Assembly: GCF_022967985.1 (NCBI RefSeq)
Contig: NZ_JALJVC010000013.1
Location: 1 to 64,000 of the forward strand
Reading direction: 5' to 3'
DNA: 64,000 nt
From: Acinetobacter lwoffii
GTDB lineage: Bacteria; Pseudomonadota; Gammaproteobacteria; Pseudomonadales; Moraxellaceae
The first letter of the stretch is position 1. Every line of letters begins with the position of its first letter. Below the pieces are notes generated by a model that saw only the letters and a list, made by a program, of their open reading frames with translations, searched no databases and was not told the origin of the DNA. Positions 19,719-28,854 of the stretch are shown in pieces. The translations under genes were made by a program, and so were the position numbers.

Positions 19719-20543
19719 ATGGATCTTTTACTGCTACTCAAAGCGGCCATCATGGGTATTATCGAAGGCATTACCGAGTTTTTGCCTATTTCCAGTACCG
19801 GCCATTTGATTTTGGCATCAGAATTAATGAATTTCTGGACCAAGGAAAAGAGTGATGTATTTGTCATCGCGATCCAGATGGGGGCAATTGCTGCCGTTAT
19901 TTATGAATATTGGGCACGTCTTTGGGGTGCAGCGACCGGGATTGTCAGCGGTGAACCGCAAGGTCGCCGTTTAGGCATTGGCCTGATTCTGGCTTCTATT
20001 CCGATTATATTGATTGGTCTGACGCTGGGACAAACTGTCAAACAATTACTATTTAATGATATTGCAATTGCCATTGGTTTGATTGTCGGCGGTTTGATCA
20101 TTATCTGGATTGAAAAGAATCCACCACAAGTCCGTGTCCATGAAGTTGAAGAACTCAGCATTAGAGATGCAATCTGGATTGGCCTAATTCAGGTTTTATC
20201 CTTGATACCGGGTACTTCCCGTTCAGGCGCAACCATTATCGGTGCGATGTTCCTAGGTGTGTCCCGTAAGGCAGCGACTGAATTCTCATTTTTCTTGGGT
20301 ATTCCGGTCATTATCGGTGCTGGCCTGCTGGATCTTTATCAAAGCTATGATGTCTTAAATACGACTGAAGACTGGACCGTGATCGGAGTTGGGCTTCTGG
20401 TTTCCTTTATCTCGGCATTGATATTAATTCGTGCGCTGGTCGCTTATGTGGCCAAACGCGACTTTATGATCTTTGCCTGGTATCGTATTGCTTCGGGTCT
20501 GCTGATTTTATTATTTGCCTATACAGGTTGGAAATTATGGTAA
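19719..20543 (+). CDS. uppP: Undecaprenyl-diphosphate phosphatase UppP (BacA)
   Basis: UppP dephosphorylates undecaprenyl pyrophosphate to recycle the lipid carrier for peptidoglycan and other polymers; overexpression gives bacitracin resistance. The 274-residue membrane protein has about eight hydrophobic helices and the two BacA signatures: [19 protein letters not shown] near the N-terminus with catalytic Glu and Ser, and the [17 protein letters not shown] motif in the middle with Arg and Ser. A GGATAAAGC site precedes the start. Its end overlaps the rsmJ start. Confidence 0.96.
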   Translation: MDLLLLLKAAIMGIIEGITEFLPISSTGHLILASELMNFWTKEKSDVFVIAIQMGAIAAVIYEYWARLWGAATGIVSGEPQGRRLGIGLILASIPIILIGLTLGQTVKQLLFNDIAIAIGLIVGGLIIIWIEKNPPQVRVHEVEELSIRDAIWIGLIQVLSLIPGTSRSGATIIGAMFLGVSRKAATEFSFFLGIPVIIGAGLLDLYQSYDVLNTTEDWTVIGVGLLVSFISALILIRALVAYVAKRDFMIFAWYRIASGLLILLFAYTGWKLW

Positions 20544-21358
20544 GTGCGATTCGCTTATATGCCGAATCTGACTATCAAGAGAAAGCACAGCACTTTGAGG
20601 CTGTGCTTTCTTCTCGTGGGGTACAGGTCGAGATTGCAACCGTTGAAAAACTCAATGCTCGTTTTTTCCGTTTAAATCCTGAACTGGCCCTTTGTGTTGA
20701 TGCTGACGGACTCTGGCTCTGTGCCAACGGCATGAAGATGCAACCGGACTGGCAAGCGGAAACCGGACGGTTAAAACGGGCTTCTTTAAAGTCAGAAATG
20801 ATTGCACGCGCCTGTAATTTAAGTGAAAAACCAAGCTTAGTGGATGCGACTGCGGGTTTGGGACATGACAGTCTGTTGATGGCGCATTTAGGTGCGCAAG
20901 TGACTCTGGTTGAACGGCATCCGGTTCTATTCACCTTGCTTGAAGATAGCCATATACGTGCCCAGTCGGATGCATTCCTGAGTCAGGTCGTATCACGGAT
21001 TCATTTGGTCTTTTCTGATTCAGCCGATTATCTGCAGCAACAGGCCCAGCAGCATAAAGTTGTCGATGTAGTTTATCTTGATCCAATGTTTCCGCAGCGG
21101 GATCAAAACCAGCAGGCAGTCAAAAAGCAGGCGCAGGTCAAAAAACAGATGCAGCTGTTGCATATGTTATTGCCTGAAGATGGTGAAATGGATCTGGGCG
21201 ATAACCTTCTAGAACTGGCGCAGAAAATTGGCAAACGTGTTGTGGTCAAACGTCCGCGTCTGGCGGTATTTTTAGCCGGAAAAGAGCCAAATCATCAATG
21301 GCAAGGCGATGCTTGTCGCTTTGATGCGTATTTTCAGCATGAACTTGTAGCTGAATAG
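20537..21358 (+). CDS. rsmJ: 16S rRNA (guanine1516-N2)-methyltransferase RsmJ
   Basis: RsmJ (YhiQ) methylates G1516 of 16S rRNA using S-adenosylmethionine. The 273-residue protein has the SAM motif I segment [19 protein letters not shown], followed by the acidic loop LVERHP and the catalytic motif VVYLDPMFP, which is close to the N-methyltransferase (D/N)PP(Y/F) type. The ATG at 20537 lies inside the uppP reading frame, a 7-bp overlap that implies translational coupling. Length and motifs match the family. Confidence 0.92.
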   Translation: MVSAIRLYAESDYQEKAQHFEAVLSSRGVQVEIATVEKLNARFFRLNPELALCVDADGLWLCANGMKMQPDWQAETGRLKRASLKSEMIARACNLSEKPSLVDATAGLGHDSLLMAHLGAQVTLVERHPVLFTLLEDSHIRAQSDAFLSQVVSRIHLVFSDSADYLQQQAQQHKVVDVVYLDPMFPQRDQNQQAVKKQAQVKKQMQLLHMLLPEDGEMDLGDNLLELAQKIGKRVVVKRPRLAVFLAGKEPNHQWQGDACRFDAYFQHELVAE

Positions 21359-21478
21359 GATAATGGCTTCTTTATTAAGCAAAGATTTGTTATATATTTA
21401 AAATTAGCATTGATTAAATACTTATCAAGCATAAACTTATTCAGCACATTAGCGAGCCACTCATCTCCTTGAAATCCT

Positions 21479-22861
21479 ATGATCGACTTTAAACCCTCCA
21501 TTAATTTTTGGCACGATTTTAAGAGCAACCAAATTGCCGGGATGTGGTTATTTCTGGGGTCGAGGCGTTCTTTACAACTGGTCCGTCCATCCATCATGCA
21601 ATTGGTGTTCTGGGGGATTTTGGGTGGCTGCGCCAACAGTTTGTTTAGCTGGCTCAGTTCAGGCCGTATGGGAGATTTTAACTCTCAAGGTCTGATCAGT
21701 TATGCACTTTGGCCTTTCATTGCCCTGATTGTCGGTATTTTTCTGTCACAGCGGGTCAATAATCCACGCCTGATGCTGGTGCCAGCCTTGTTGTGGCTGG
21801 TATTAGATACCCATATCATGCTGTTCCAGTGTCTGATCCAGTATCTGGGTGATCTGGATTATCTGCCTTATATCCTCTACGACTATATTCCAACGCTCTT
21901 TGTCATGCTGTTTGTCTGGCAAAGTCTGGCAGTCGTCTGGGTCATCTCGCGTGAATTAAAATGGCCGTGGTGGGAACGTGCGCTGATTATGCTGGCGACC
22001 TTGTTTACCCTGGTGGTCTGGCAGATTTCAGTTAAAGATCAGCCCATCTGGAAAGTTGAAGAAATTCCACCGAGTTTTGCCGAAGATGCTTTCTATGCCC
22101 AGCCAACTCTGCTGAACAAAGCGCTGGAAAATATCGAATACGGTGAATTCGCACAGTCGCACTGGTATTTCATGGGGGTGGCCGGAGCGAGCTATCAGGA
22201 TGTATTCCATTCTGAAGTCGAGCGGATTAAAGAACAGTTTGATACCCGTTTTGGTACTTTTGGCCGATCGATTGCCTTGGTCAATCACCCAGCGACACGC
22301 ACCACCATGCCGATTGCTTCCAAAACCAGTATGGAGCTGGCATTGCGCCGTATGGGGCAGCAGATGAACCGGGAAAGTGATGTGCTGTTTTTATATATGA
22401 CCTCTCACGGTTTGCCGAATGTGTTCGAAATGGAAAATGCACCGCTGGATCTGGCACAAGTCGATCCAAAATGGTTGCGTGAAACACTAGATGCATCAGG
22501 CATACGTTGGCGAGTGATCGTAATCTCGGCATGTTTTTCAGGCAGTTTTGCTTCTGCCTTACAGAATGACAATACTTTGGTGATTACGGCTTCTGCAGCC
22601 GACCGTCAGTCTTTTGGCTGTTCGAATGAAGCGGATTATACCTATTTTGGTCGTGCGTTCTTTGATGAAGCCATGCGTGAAAATAGCAGCTTGCAAAGCG
22701 CTTTCGCACAGGCCACAGATACTGTAGCAAAATGGGAATCGGCTCAAGGCTTTGAGCCATCAGAACCGCAATGGGTCATCGGCAAGAATATGGAATTGAT
22801 GTTGCCACAACTGGAGCAACGTTTATTTCCCCAGAACAGTACGGCAACAGCATCTCCCTAG
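21479..22861 (+). CDS. Membrane-anchored C13 (legumain-like) peptidase
   Basis: The N-terminal half of this 460-residue protein (about residues 35-185) has roughly five hydrophobic segments. The C-terminal half carries the C13/legumain caspase-hemoglobinase pattern: catalytic His310 in LYMTSHGLPN and Cys352 in VIVISACFSGSF, with the expected hydrophobic strand before each. The family cuts after Asn or Asp in eukaryotes and includes GPI transamidase, but bacterial members are poorly characterised. The catalytic part is expected outside the cytoplasmic membrane, because a hydrophobic helix precedes it. It lies 120 bp after rsmJ and is not obviously part of an operon. Confidence 0.82.
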   Translation: MIDFKPSINFWHDFKSNQIAGMWLFLGSRRSLQLVRPSIMQLVFWGILGGCANSLFSWLSSGRMGDFNSQGLISYALWPFIALIVGIFLSQRVNNPRLMLVPALLWLVLDTHIMLFQCLIQYLGDLDYLPYILYDYIPTLFVMLFVWQSLAVVWVISRELKWPWWERALIMLATLFTLVVWQISVKDQPIWKVEEIPPSFAEDAFYAQPTLLNKALENIEYGEFAQSHWYFMGVAGASYQDVFHSEVERIKEQFDTRFGTFGRSIALVNHPATRTTMPIASKTSMELALRRMGQQMNRESDVLFLYMTSHGLPNVFEMENAPLDLAQVDPKWLRETLDASGIRWRVIVISACFSGSFASALQNDNTLVITASAADRQSFGCSNEADYTYFGRAFFDEAMRENSSLQSAFAQATDTVAKWESAQGFEPSEPQWVIGKNMELMLPQLEQRLFPQNSTATASP

Positions 22862-22904
22862 ATCAATGTCATCCACAGACCGGTTGCAATAATAAGGAAT
22901 AGCC

Positions 22905-23741
22905 ATGGAACTTATACAGAACAATAGAAGCTTTGAAGGTGAACAGCGCATTTATCGTTTTGATTCGCGCTATCTTAAATCCCCGACCAAGTTTGGCATT
23001 TTTCTGCCGCCTCAAGCTTTAGAAGGCCACAGCTGTCCTGCATTATTCTATCTGGCAGGTTTGACCTGTACTGAAGAAACCTTTGCCATCAAGGCACATG
23101 CACAGCGTCTGGCGGCACAGCTTGGCTTGATCCTGATTACACCAGATACTTCGCCGCGTGGCGAAGGTGTGGCAGAAGGCGACAACTGGGATATCGGTCA
23201 GGGTGCGGGTTTTTATATCAATGCTACCCAGGCACCATGGGCTGAACACTATCAGATGGAAAGCTTTATTGTCGATGAGCTTTACGCACTGGTCACTGAG
23301 GAATTCGTGATCCATCCCGGCAAGATCGGCATCTTTGGCCACTCTATGGGCGGTCATGGCGCATTGACTCTGGCATTTAAATATCCAGAAAAATTCAAAT
23401 CTGTTTCAGCCTTTGCACCGATTTGTGCCCCGAGCCAGTGTCCTTGGGGGGACAAAGCATTCTCGAATTATCTGGGTACTGAGAAAGAGGAATGGCTGAA
23501 ACATGATGCAACCGCTTTGGTTCAAGAAAAGGGCGCCTTATTTAGCGATATCCTGATTGATCAGGGTTTTTCGGATCAGTTCTATAGTCAGCTTAATCCA
23601 GCCTTGTTTCAGCAAGCTTGTGATGCCGTCAACCAGCCGCTAACTTTGCGTGAACATCAGGGCTATGATCATGGTTATTACTTTATTCAAAGTTTCGTAG
23701 ATGACCATTTGCAATTCCATGCCGTGCAGTTAAATCCTTAA
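22905..23741 (+). CDS. fghA: S-formylglutathione hydrolase
   Basis: This esterase-D-family alpha/beta hydrolase splits S-formylglutathione to formate and glutathione in formaldehyde detoxification. The 278-residue protein has the oxyanion segment YLAGLTCTEETFAIKA, the aspartate-rich TPDTSPRGEG block, the nucleophile elbow GHSMGGHGAL (Ser near 147) and the C-terminal His in HQGYDHGYYF. These are all family hallmarks. The glutathione-dependent formaldehyde dehydrogenase that usually accompanies it is not adjacent. An AAGGAATAGCC site precedes the start. Confidence 0.94.
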   Translation: MELIQNNRSFEGEQRIYRFDSRYLKSPTKFGIFLPPQALEGHSCPALFYLAGLTCTEETFAIKAHAQRLAAQLGLILITPDTSPRGEGVAEGDNWDIGQGAGFYINATQAPWAEHYQMESFIVDELYALVTEEFVIHPGKIGIFGHSMGGHGALTLAFKYPEKFKSVSAFAPICAPSQCPWGDKAFSNYLGTEKEEWLKHDATALVQEKGALFSDILIDQGFSDQFYSQLNPALFQQACDAVNQPLTLREHQGYDHGYYFIQSFVDDHLQFHAVQLNP

Positions 23742-23778
23742 AGCAAGACTGCACACATCTAGCAGTACTAAAAAGATT

Positions 23779-23817
23779 AAAAAACCTCCAAAATGTTTTT
23801 ACATTCTGGGGGTTTTT
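23779..23817 (+). terminator. Terminator after fghA
   Basis: AAAAACCTCCAAAATG / CATTCTGGGGGTTTTT forms an imperfect stem with a T-run, about 40 bp after the stop codon. Confidence 0.75.
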
Positions 23818-23861
23818 CTTTTAATATCAGGTGTATAAAAGTATAAAAAATTGGGGTCGTC

Positions 23862-24959
23862 ATGCAGCAGACAGCAGACGGTATTCGTGTCAGTGAGCCA
23901 TTATTTCCAGCTGCTTCAAGTTTTTCGACTGAAGCCACGCCTTCAGTCCGCCCCAAATATCAGCGTTATGGATTCAGATTTCATGGCAGTGCATCCGAAT
24001 ATTTTGGTATCTGGATGGTGAATCTGATGCTGACCATAGTGACATTGACCTTGTACAGCCCTTGGGCCAAGGCACGCCGTATGCGTTATTTCTACGGCAA
24101 TACCCAATTTTTAAACCATCGCTTCGACTTTGTGGCCATGCCGAGCCGGATCCTGCTGGGTCGTCTGTTTGCACTGGAACTATATCTGGTTACCGTCGTA
24201 CTGACCAACTATTCAATCCTTGCCACCAGTTCTTTATTAATGGTCGCTGCGCTGTGTTTGCCTTGGCTTATTCGGATGACGCTGAAATTCAAGGCCCGAA
24301 ATAGCAAATATGGCAATGTGCGTTTTTATTTTAATGGCAGCAACCGCGAGGCTTATAGGGTCTTATTTCTAGCCATCCTGCTCAATATCTTTACTTTGCT
24401 GCTGTTTAGTCCGGTGATGATCTGGCTCTATAAACGCTATTGCTTTAATCATTTATCGATTGGTCAGTTGCAATTCAAGCTGAATATTAACTGGTCCAAG
24501 TTTATGTCTGCCGTTTATCTGCCCTTGGGGCTTTGCCTGCTGGTTGGTATTGGCTGGCTTGCAGCAGTAGTGTACTGGGTGGACCGGATTGGAACCAATT
24601 TGTTTAGTCTGGGTTTACTGCTTAGCTATCTGCTTTGTCTGGCGCTGGTCTGGCCGGTCATTTCTGCACGTTTATACCTCATTACCTGAAATCATGTGGA
24701 GCTCGGTCAAAGTTACTTTAAAACACGGGTCACGACCTGGCGCTATAGCTGGATTGTGCTGAGCAACTGGATGGTACGTGTTCTTAGTCTGGGTTTAATG
24801 ACGCCTTGGGCTGCCATCCGTTTATATGAATATCAGTTAAAACACTTAGAGCTATATGTGGCAGAAGATGAAGCTAATCTTGAGCATATCTTGCAACCTG
24901 ACCCGAGTGCTTTGGCCGATGAAATCCTGGACGTATTTGATTTCGATGCGTCGTTATAG
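23862..24959 (+). pseudogene. DUF898 (YjgN-like) membrane protein gene interrupted by an in-frame TGA
   Basis: The first open part (23862-24689, 275 codons) encodes the repeated DUF898 pattern (FHGSASEYFGIWMVNLM, LTLYSPWAKARRMRYFYGNT) with about six membrane segments. A TGA at 24687-24689 interrupts it. The same frame then continues at once, without any shift, with NHVELGQSYFKTRVTTWRYSW and LSLGLMTPWAAIRLYEYQLK through 24959, which is the missing C-terminal repeat of the same family. A single TGG to TGA change (Trp to stop) explains the break. The restored protein would be about 365 residues, close to normal. It is followed 11 bp later by an M48 peptidase gene that is interrupted in the same way. 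Function of DUF898 is unknown. Confidence 0.8.
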
Positions 24960-24970
24960 AAGTAAATGTG

Positions 24971-26110
24971 ATGAAACGACCTGTCGAAGTTAAGTTTTAT
25001 GATGGAATTCTCGCTGAAGCTCGTCGTGCCTGGATTGTACCGGATCAGCAACAAGGGATTGTCCTGAAACTTGATGAGGATGTTCCAGCACAAGTTAGCG
25101 ATGCAGATTTTTATTTTGCTTATCCGGACATGGCCTATATTGGTGGTGTCGGTGGTCGTAAACCGATTATTGAGCTGCCTGAAGAGCGTCGGATTGAGTT
25201 TTTAAGCAAAGCGCCGCATTGGCTCAGGATTAAACATAAAGATATTTATCATGCGATCTGGAAGTTTGAACGTTCACCGATCCTGATTTTCTTTTCCATG
25301 ATCATCGTAATTAGTGCAGTGATTGTTATTTTAAAATGGGGGATTCCTTATAGCGCCAAACAGCTGGCAAAACTCCTTCCGGAGCAGACTCTGGTTGAAG
25401 TAGGCAACCGGACAGAGCAGCAGTTAATTGCCCAAACCCAACCAAGTACACTCCCGGCAGAACAGCAGACGCGATTAAAAACTTTGTATGAACAAAAGAT
25501 TGCCGTTGGACCACCGGCAAAAATTATTTTCCGTCAAGGTGGATCAAGCATGGGCATGAATGCCGCAGCCATCCCGAATAACACTATTATTGTGACTGAT
25601 GAACTGGTGAAAATCAGCGGCACCGATGAAGAAGTCCTTGCAGTACTGGCCCATGAACAAGGCCATCTGGTACAGAAGCACAGCATGCAAAAAGTGATTT
25701 CTAATCTGGGTGCGGCGGGACTGTTTGCCTTAGTAACTGGAGATTTAAGTGATGTGGTCACAGCATCTGTAGTCGTGTTGACTGATGCCGGATATTCGCA
25801 GGCGATTGAATTGGATGCCGATGACTGTGCCATGCAGCATTTGCATCAACAGCAGATTTCCAGTATTCATTTGTCTAACTTTTTGTAGCGGGTGGAAAAT
25901 GCCAGAATACTGGCAGAGGAGTCTCAAACCTTAAAAATGAAAAATTTCACCCTCAATATCGATGGAAAAGACCGACACCTGACAGAAACCGAACTGAAAT
26001 GGATTCGCCTGATCGGGAAGTTTAAAAAATATCTGGAATCTCACCCCGAACTGGATAAAAGAATTGAGCGTATTCATGCCTTTAATGAACAGGCGAATCA
26101 TCGTATTTAG
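24971..26110 (+). pseudogene. M48-family metallopeptidase gene interrupted by an in-frame TAG
   Basis: The open part (24971-25888, 305 codons) has one transmembrane segment near residues 96-116, the zinc motif HEQGH (228-232) and the third ligand in ELDADD (Glu280). TAG at 25886-25888 stops it. The frame continues directly with RVENARILAEESQ and ends in KYLESHPELDKRIERIHAF, which matches the SxHPxxxxRI motif near the C-terminus of M48 peptidases. A CAG to TAG change (Gln to stop) would explain the break. The full product would be about 379 residues. The catalytic centre lies upstream of the stop, so a truncated product could retain partial structure. It forms a unit with the DUF898 gene. Confidence 0.78.
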
Positions 26111-26154
26111 TTTCTGATCATTGCTATGCCTTGATCATCAAGGCTTTTTAATAC

Positions 26155-26433
26155 CTATCTTTGCCAGTTAGCAGTCAGATTTTCCTGTCCCATACGGATC
26201 AGATGATCCAGTACTACATTTTCAAGTTTATTCAGGTCAGTGGATTCATCATTACTTTGAATCGTTACGGTTAGATGATCCTGTTCAGGAGCCAATATCA
26301 CTTCAGCATTTGGAAAATGAATCAGGAAATTTTGTTCGGTTTCATCAATATTAAATTTATGTTTCCAGTGATTGGCCAGGCGTTTGGCAATTCGTGCTGC
26401 TTGTTGCGTCTGGATATGGGCAATACTTTTCAT
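26155..26433 (-). CDS. DUF2218 domain protein
   Basis: This 92-residue cytoplasmic protein resembles the DUF2218 family, small proteins sometimes found with siderophore or iron genes. Visible features are the N-terminal amphipathic helix TQQAARIAKRLANHWKHKF and the beta segment AEVILAPEQDHLTVTIQS, followed by a C-terminal helix. No catalytic motif can be named. The gene is alone on the minus strand between the broken M48 gene and rpe. Confidence 0.75.
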   Translation of the reverse strand: MKSIAHIQTQQAARIAKRLANHWKHKFNIDETEQNFLIHFPNAEVILAPEQDHLTVTIQSNDESTDLNKLENVVLDHLIRMGQENLTANWQR

Positions 26434-26601
26434 CAGTTTTCTACACTATTCATCATTATCCTGCATTTTAAACCAAGCGGTGATGCCGGCATAAGCCTCA
26501 AAGCGTTACACAGCGTTTTAATCTTGCAACATCGAATCACAGTAGCCGGAGCGGATTTGATATAATGGGAAAAATCCAATTTCAACAAGCCAGGTTCTCC
26601 C

Positions 26602-27288
26602 ATGTCCAAGCCTTATTTAATTGCCCCTTCTATTTTATCTGCTGACTTTGCCCGTTTAGGTGAAGAAGTCGAGAACGTGTTGGAAGCAGGTGCAGACGTT
26701 GTCCATTTTGATGTCATGGATAACCATTATGTGCCGAACCTGACTTTTGGTGCGGGTGTTTGCAAGGCCTTGAAAAATTATGGGGTCAAGGCACCGATTG
26801 ATGTGCATTTGATGGTTAAGCCGGTGGATCGCATGATCGGGGATTTCCTTGAAGCGGGTGCTGATATCATTACTTTCCATCCAGAAGCTTCTGATCATAT
26901 TGACCGTTCTTTACAGTTGATCAAATCAGGTGGTGCCAAAGCGGGGCTGGTATTTAACCCAGCAACGCCACTGCATTACCTTGATTATGTGCTGGATAAA
27001 GTCGATCAAATCCTGCTTATGAGCGTGAACCCGGGCTTTGGCGGACAGAAATTTATTCCAATGACTTTGGATAAATTGCGTCAGGCACGCAAACTGATTG
27101 ATGCTTCAGGTCGTGATATTCGTTTGGAAGTTGATGGCGGTGTTACACCAAGCAACATTCGTGAAATTGCCGAAGCGGGTGCGGATATGTTTGTAGCTGG
27201 TTCAGCTATTTTTGGTAAGCTGGATTATAAAGCTGTGATTGATGAAATGCGTGCGGAATTAGCGAGAGTAGGGCAGGTTCAACTGTAA
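26602..27288 (+). CDS. rpe: Ribulose-phosphate 3-epimerase
   Basis: Rpe interconverts ribulose 5-phosphate and xylulose 5-phosphate in the pentose phosphate pathway. The 228-residue TIM barrel shows the N-terminal [17 protein letters not shown], the metal-binding [16 protein letters not shown] (His and Asp), IDVHLMV (His), the phosphate-loop [13 protein letters not shown] and the catalytic LEVDGGV (Asp). It has normal length and a good start context. A terminator follows at 27433, and then the long intergenic region with the 12-bp array. Confidence 0.96.
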   Translation: MSKPYLIAPSILSADFARLGEEVENVLEAGADVVHFDVMDNHYVPNLTFGAGVCKALKNYGVKAPIDVHLMVKPVDRMIGDFLEAGADIITFHPEASDHIDRSLQLIKSGGAKAGLVFNPATPLHYLDYVLDKVDQILLMSVNPGFGGQKFIPMTLDKLRQARKLIDASGRDIRLEVDGGVTPSNIREIAEAGADMFVAGSAIFGKLDYKAVIDEMRAELARVGQVQL

Positions 27289-27304
27289 TCGTTAAAAACT
27301 CATA

Positions 27305-27373
27305 AGTGCATAAATATGTGGATAACTTTATGGATAAGTGTGTAGATATCTATGTTGATAACCATATGGATAT
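27305..27373. repeat. Array of DnaA-box-like 9-mers at 12-bp spacing
   Basis: Six 9-mers start exactly 12 bp apart: AGTGCATAA (27305), TGTGGATAA (27317), TATGGATAA (27329), TGTAGATAT (27341), TGTTGATAA (27353) and TATGGATAT (27365). The second is the exact reverse complement of the consensus DnaA box TTATCCACA; the others differ by one or two bases (27329 and 27353 by one). All have the same orientation. It lies downstream of rpe, before its terminator. Confidence 0.7.
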
Positions 27374-27432
27374 GTTGCATAAAATGTAATCATTTGTAGC
27401 CTGATTGATTGCGATTTAGACAAAATTTGTAT

Positions 27433-27460
27433 AAAAAGAACTCAAATCGGGTTCTTTTTT
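27433..27460 (+). terminator. Terminator after rpe
   Basis: AAAAAGAAC / GTTCTTTTT with a 9-nt loop and a T-run, about 145 bp downstream of the stop. Confidence 0.75.
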
Positions 27461-27824
27461 ATTGCTTATAACCCTTGTGTTTGGTGGTTGTTTATTCACC
27501 ATAGGTTGATAATGGAACCAGGCAAAAAGTGATCAATGTGTCGTATATTTGTGTTTCATTATGTAATTTCTCCAGACAAAGTTTAAATTTAATTGATGTG
27601 TATAACTTAATATTCTGAGTCCATTCTCATGTAATTGTTGTGAATGAATTGCCCGATTATTAGAACTATTTCTGACTTGGCATTTTCAAGATCTACCATA
27701 ACCAGAGTAGCCATGAATGTCGTGGAGATTTGAGTAAGGCAAAGTTAAGTTGTATCTCGATAAGTCATTTTTTGTAAAAATAGCCAGATTACTGCAATGT
27801 GGTTTTATAAAATTTTTACACCTA

Positions 27825-27890
27825 GGAGGAACGACCTCCCTTGTGAATTGCGTGTCGGAATTTACAGGAAAAATCGTCAGGACGGCCTGA
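27825..27890 (+). promoter_or_regulatory. Guanidine-II (mini-ykkC) riboswitch
   Basis: Two hairpins with ACGR-type loops stand upstream of a guanidine exporter gene. The first (27825-27839) is GGAGG-AACGA-CCTCC. The second (27877-27890) is TCAGG-ACGG-CCTGA, a canonical ACGG tetraloop hairpin. Guanidine-II riboswitches are built from exactly such paired hairpins, which dimerise around guanidinium. The CCTCC arm of hairpin 1 is also complementary to the GGAGG Shine-Dalgarno at 27907-27911, giving a clear off-state pairing. Hairpin 1 has one extra loop base (AACGA) compared with the usual four. Confidence 0.85.
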
Positions 27891-27916
27891 TTCTTATATA
27901 AAAAGAGGAGGGCTGC

Positions 27917-28234
27917 ATGGCCTGGATAGTACTTATTCTTGCGGGTATTTTTGAAATCGTGTGGGCATATTCGATGAAGCTGTCCGAAGGATTTACTCGT
28001 TTAACCCCCAGTATCATTACTATTGTTTTCATGGTACTGAGTTTTGCTTTGCTGGCTTATGCGATGCGTACTTTGCCGCTAGGTACAGCCTATACGATCT
28101 GGACCGGGATTGGTGCAGTGGGTTCATTTCTCATTGGTATTTGGGTTTTGGGTGAACCCGCTACAGCGTTGCGTATGCTGGCTGCCGTACTCATCATTTC
28201 CGGTCTGGTGCTGATGAAAGTATCCTCTTCATAA
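27917..28234 (+). CDS. sugE: Guanidinium exporter Gdx (SugE, SMR family)
   Basis: This is a 105-residue small multidrug resistance protein with four hydrophobic helices. The Gdx subgroup is shown by the N-terminal MAWIVLILAGIFEIVWAYSM with the essential Glu13 in helix 1, the KLSEGFTR loop and the WTGIGAVGSF segment in helix 3. Gdx proteins exchange guanidinium for protons as antiparallel dimers. The strong Shine-Dalgarno AGAGGAGGG at 27905-27912 is under control of the riboswitch just upstream, which fits the substrate. ogt follows. Confidence 0.95.
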   Translation: MAWIVLILAGIFEIVWAYSMKLSEGFTRLTPSIITIVFMVLSFALLAYAMRTLPLGTAYTIWTGIGAVGSFLIGIWVLGEPATALRMLAAVLIISGLVLMKVSSS

Positions 28235-28307
28235 TTTGTTTCTGCTTGTCTCGGTGAACTGGGTTAATATAGAAAATGAACTCCAGCGATTGGGACAGGG
28301 CGCCATC

Positions 28308-28793
28308 ATGAACTTAAGTTATCTCTATATGGATTCTCCCGTAGGTCAGCTGCAACTGGTCGCGAATGAAACCGCACTGGTAGCTGTGCTTTGGGACTGT
28401 GAACAGCCGAATCGGGTGAAAATGGCGACCTTGGTTGAAGATCCGCAGCATCCGGTATTGATTGAAACCAGACATCAGCTCCAAGAATATTTTGCTGGTC
28501 AGCGCAATGTTTTTGACCTGCCTTTGGACTTTGCAGGTACTGATTTTCAGAAAAAGGTTTGGCAGGCGCTACTGAATATTCCCTACGGACAGACCCGAAG
28601 CTATCGCGACATTGCTGAACAGGTGGGTAATATCAAGGCAGTACGTGCCGTGGGTGCAGCCAATGGCAAAAACCCGATTTCGATTATTGCACCCTGTCAT
28701 CGGGTGATTGGTCGCAGTGGCAAGCTGGTAGGATTTGCCGGTGGTTTGGATAAAAAAGAAATCCTGTTAAATATTGAGCGGACGCATTCATAA
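28308..28793 (+). CDS. ogt: Methylated-DNA-protein-cysteine methyltransferase
   Basis: This suicide DNA repair protein removes alkyl groups from O6-alkylguanine. The 161-residue protein has the C-terminal domain with the helix-turn-helix segment YRDIAEQVGNIKAVRAVGAANGKNPI and the acceptor motif IIAPCHRVIG (Cys near 128). The N-terminal domain is the short Ogt type without the Ada regulator. I use the ATG at 28308 (AGGG upstream); the longer frame begins within the sugE-ogt spacer and lacks similarity to the family. Confidence 0.93.
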   Translation: MNLSYLYMDSPVGQLQLVANETALVAVLWDCEQPNRVKMATLVEDPQHPVLIETRHQLQEYFAGQRNVFDLPLDFAGTDFQKKVWQALLNIPYGQTRSYRDIAEQVGNIKAVRAVGAANGKNPISIIAPCHRVIGRSGKLVGFAGGLDKKEILLNIERTHS

Positions 28794-28854
28794 ATCTCTT
28801 TTATAAATCAAAAAATGATCGTTCTATTCATTTTAAAATGAATATTAAAAGTTC

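Larger units (their letters stand above)
27289..27916. other. 628-bp intergenic region between rpe and sugE
   Basis: From left to right it holds a 12-bp-period array of DnaA-box-like 9-mers (27305-27373), the rpe terminator (27433-27460), an AT-rich stretch of about 350 bp (27470-27815) where I see no ORF or clear repeat, and a guanidine-II riboswitch (27825-27890) followed by the sugE ribosome-binding site. Confidence 0.75.

Noticed and set aside
27305-27373. oriC
   Set aside because: The array has DnaA-box-like sequences, but there is no dnaA, dnaN, gyrB or similar neighbour and no clear AT-rich unwinding repeats, so I call it only an array.
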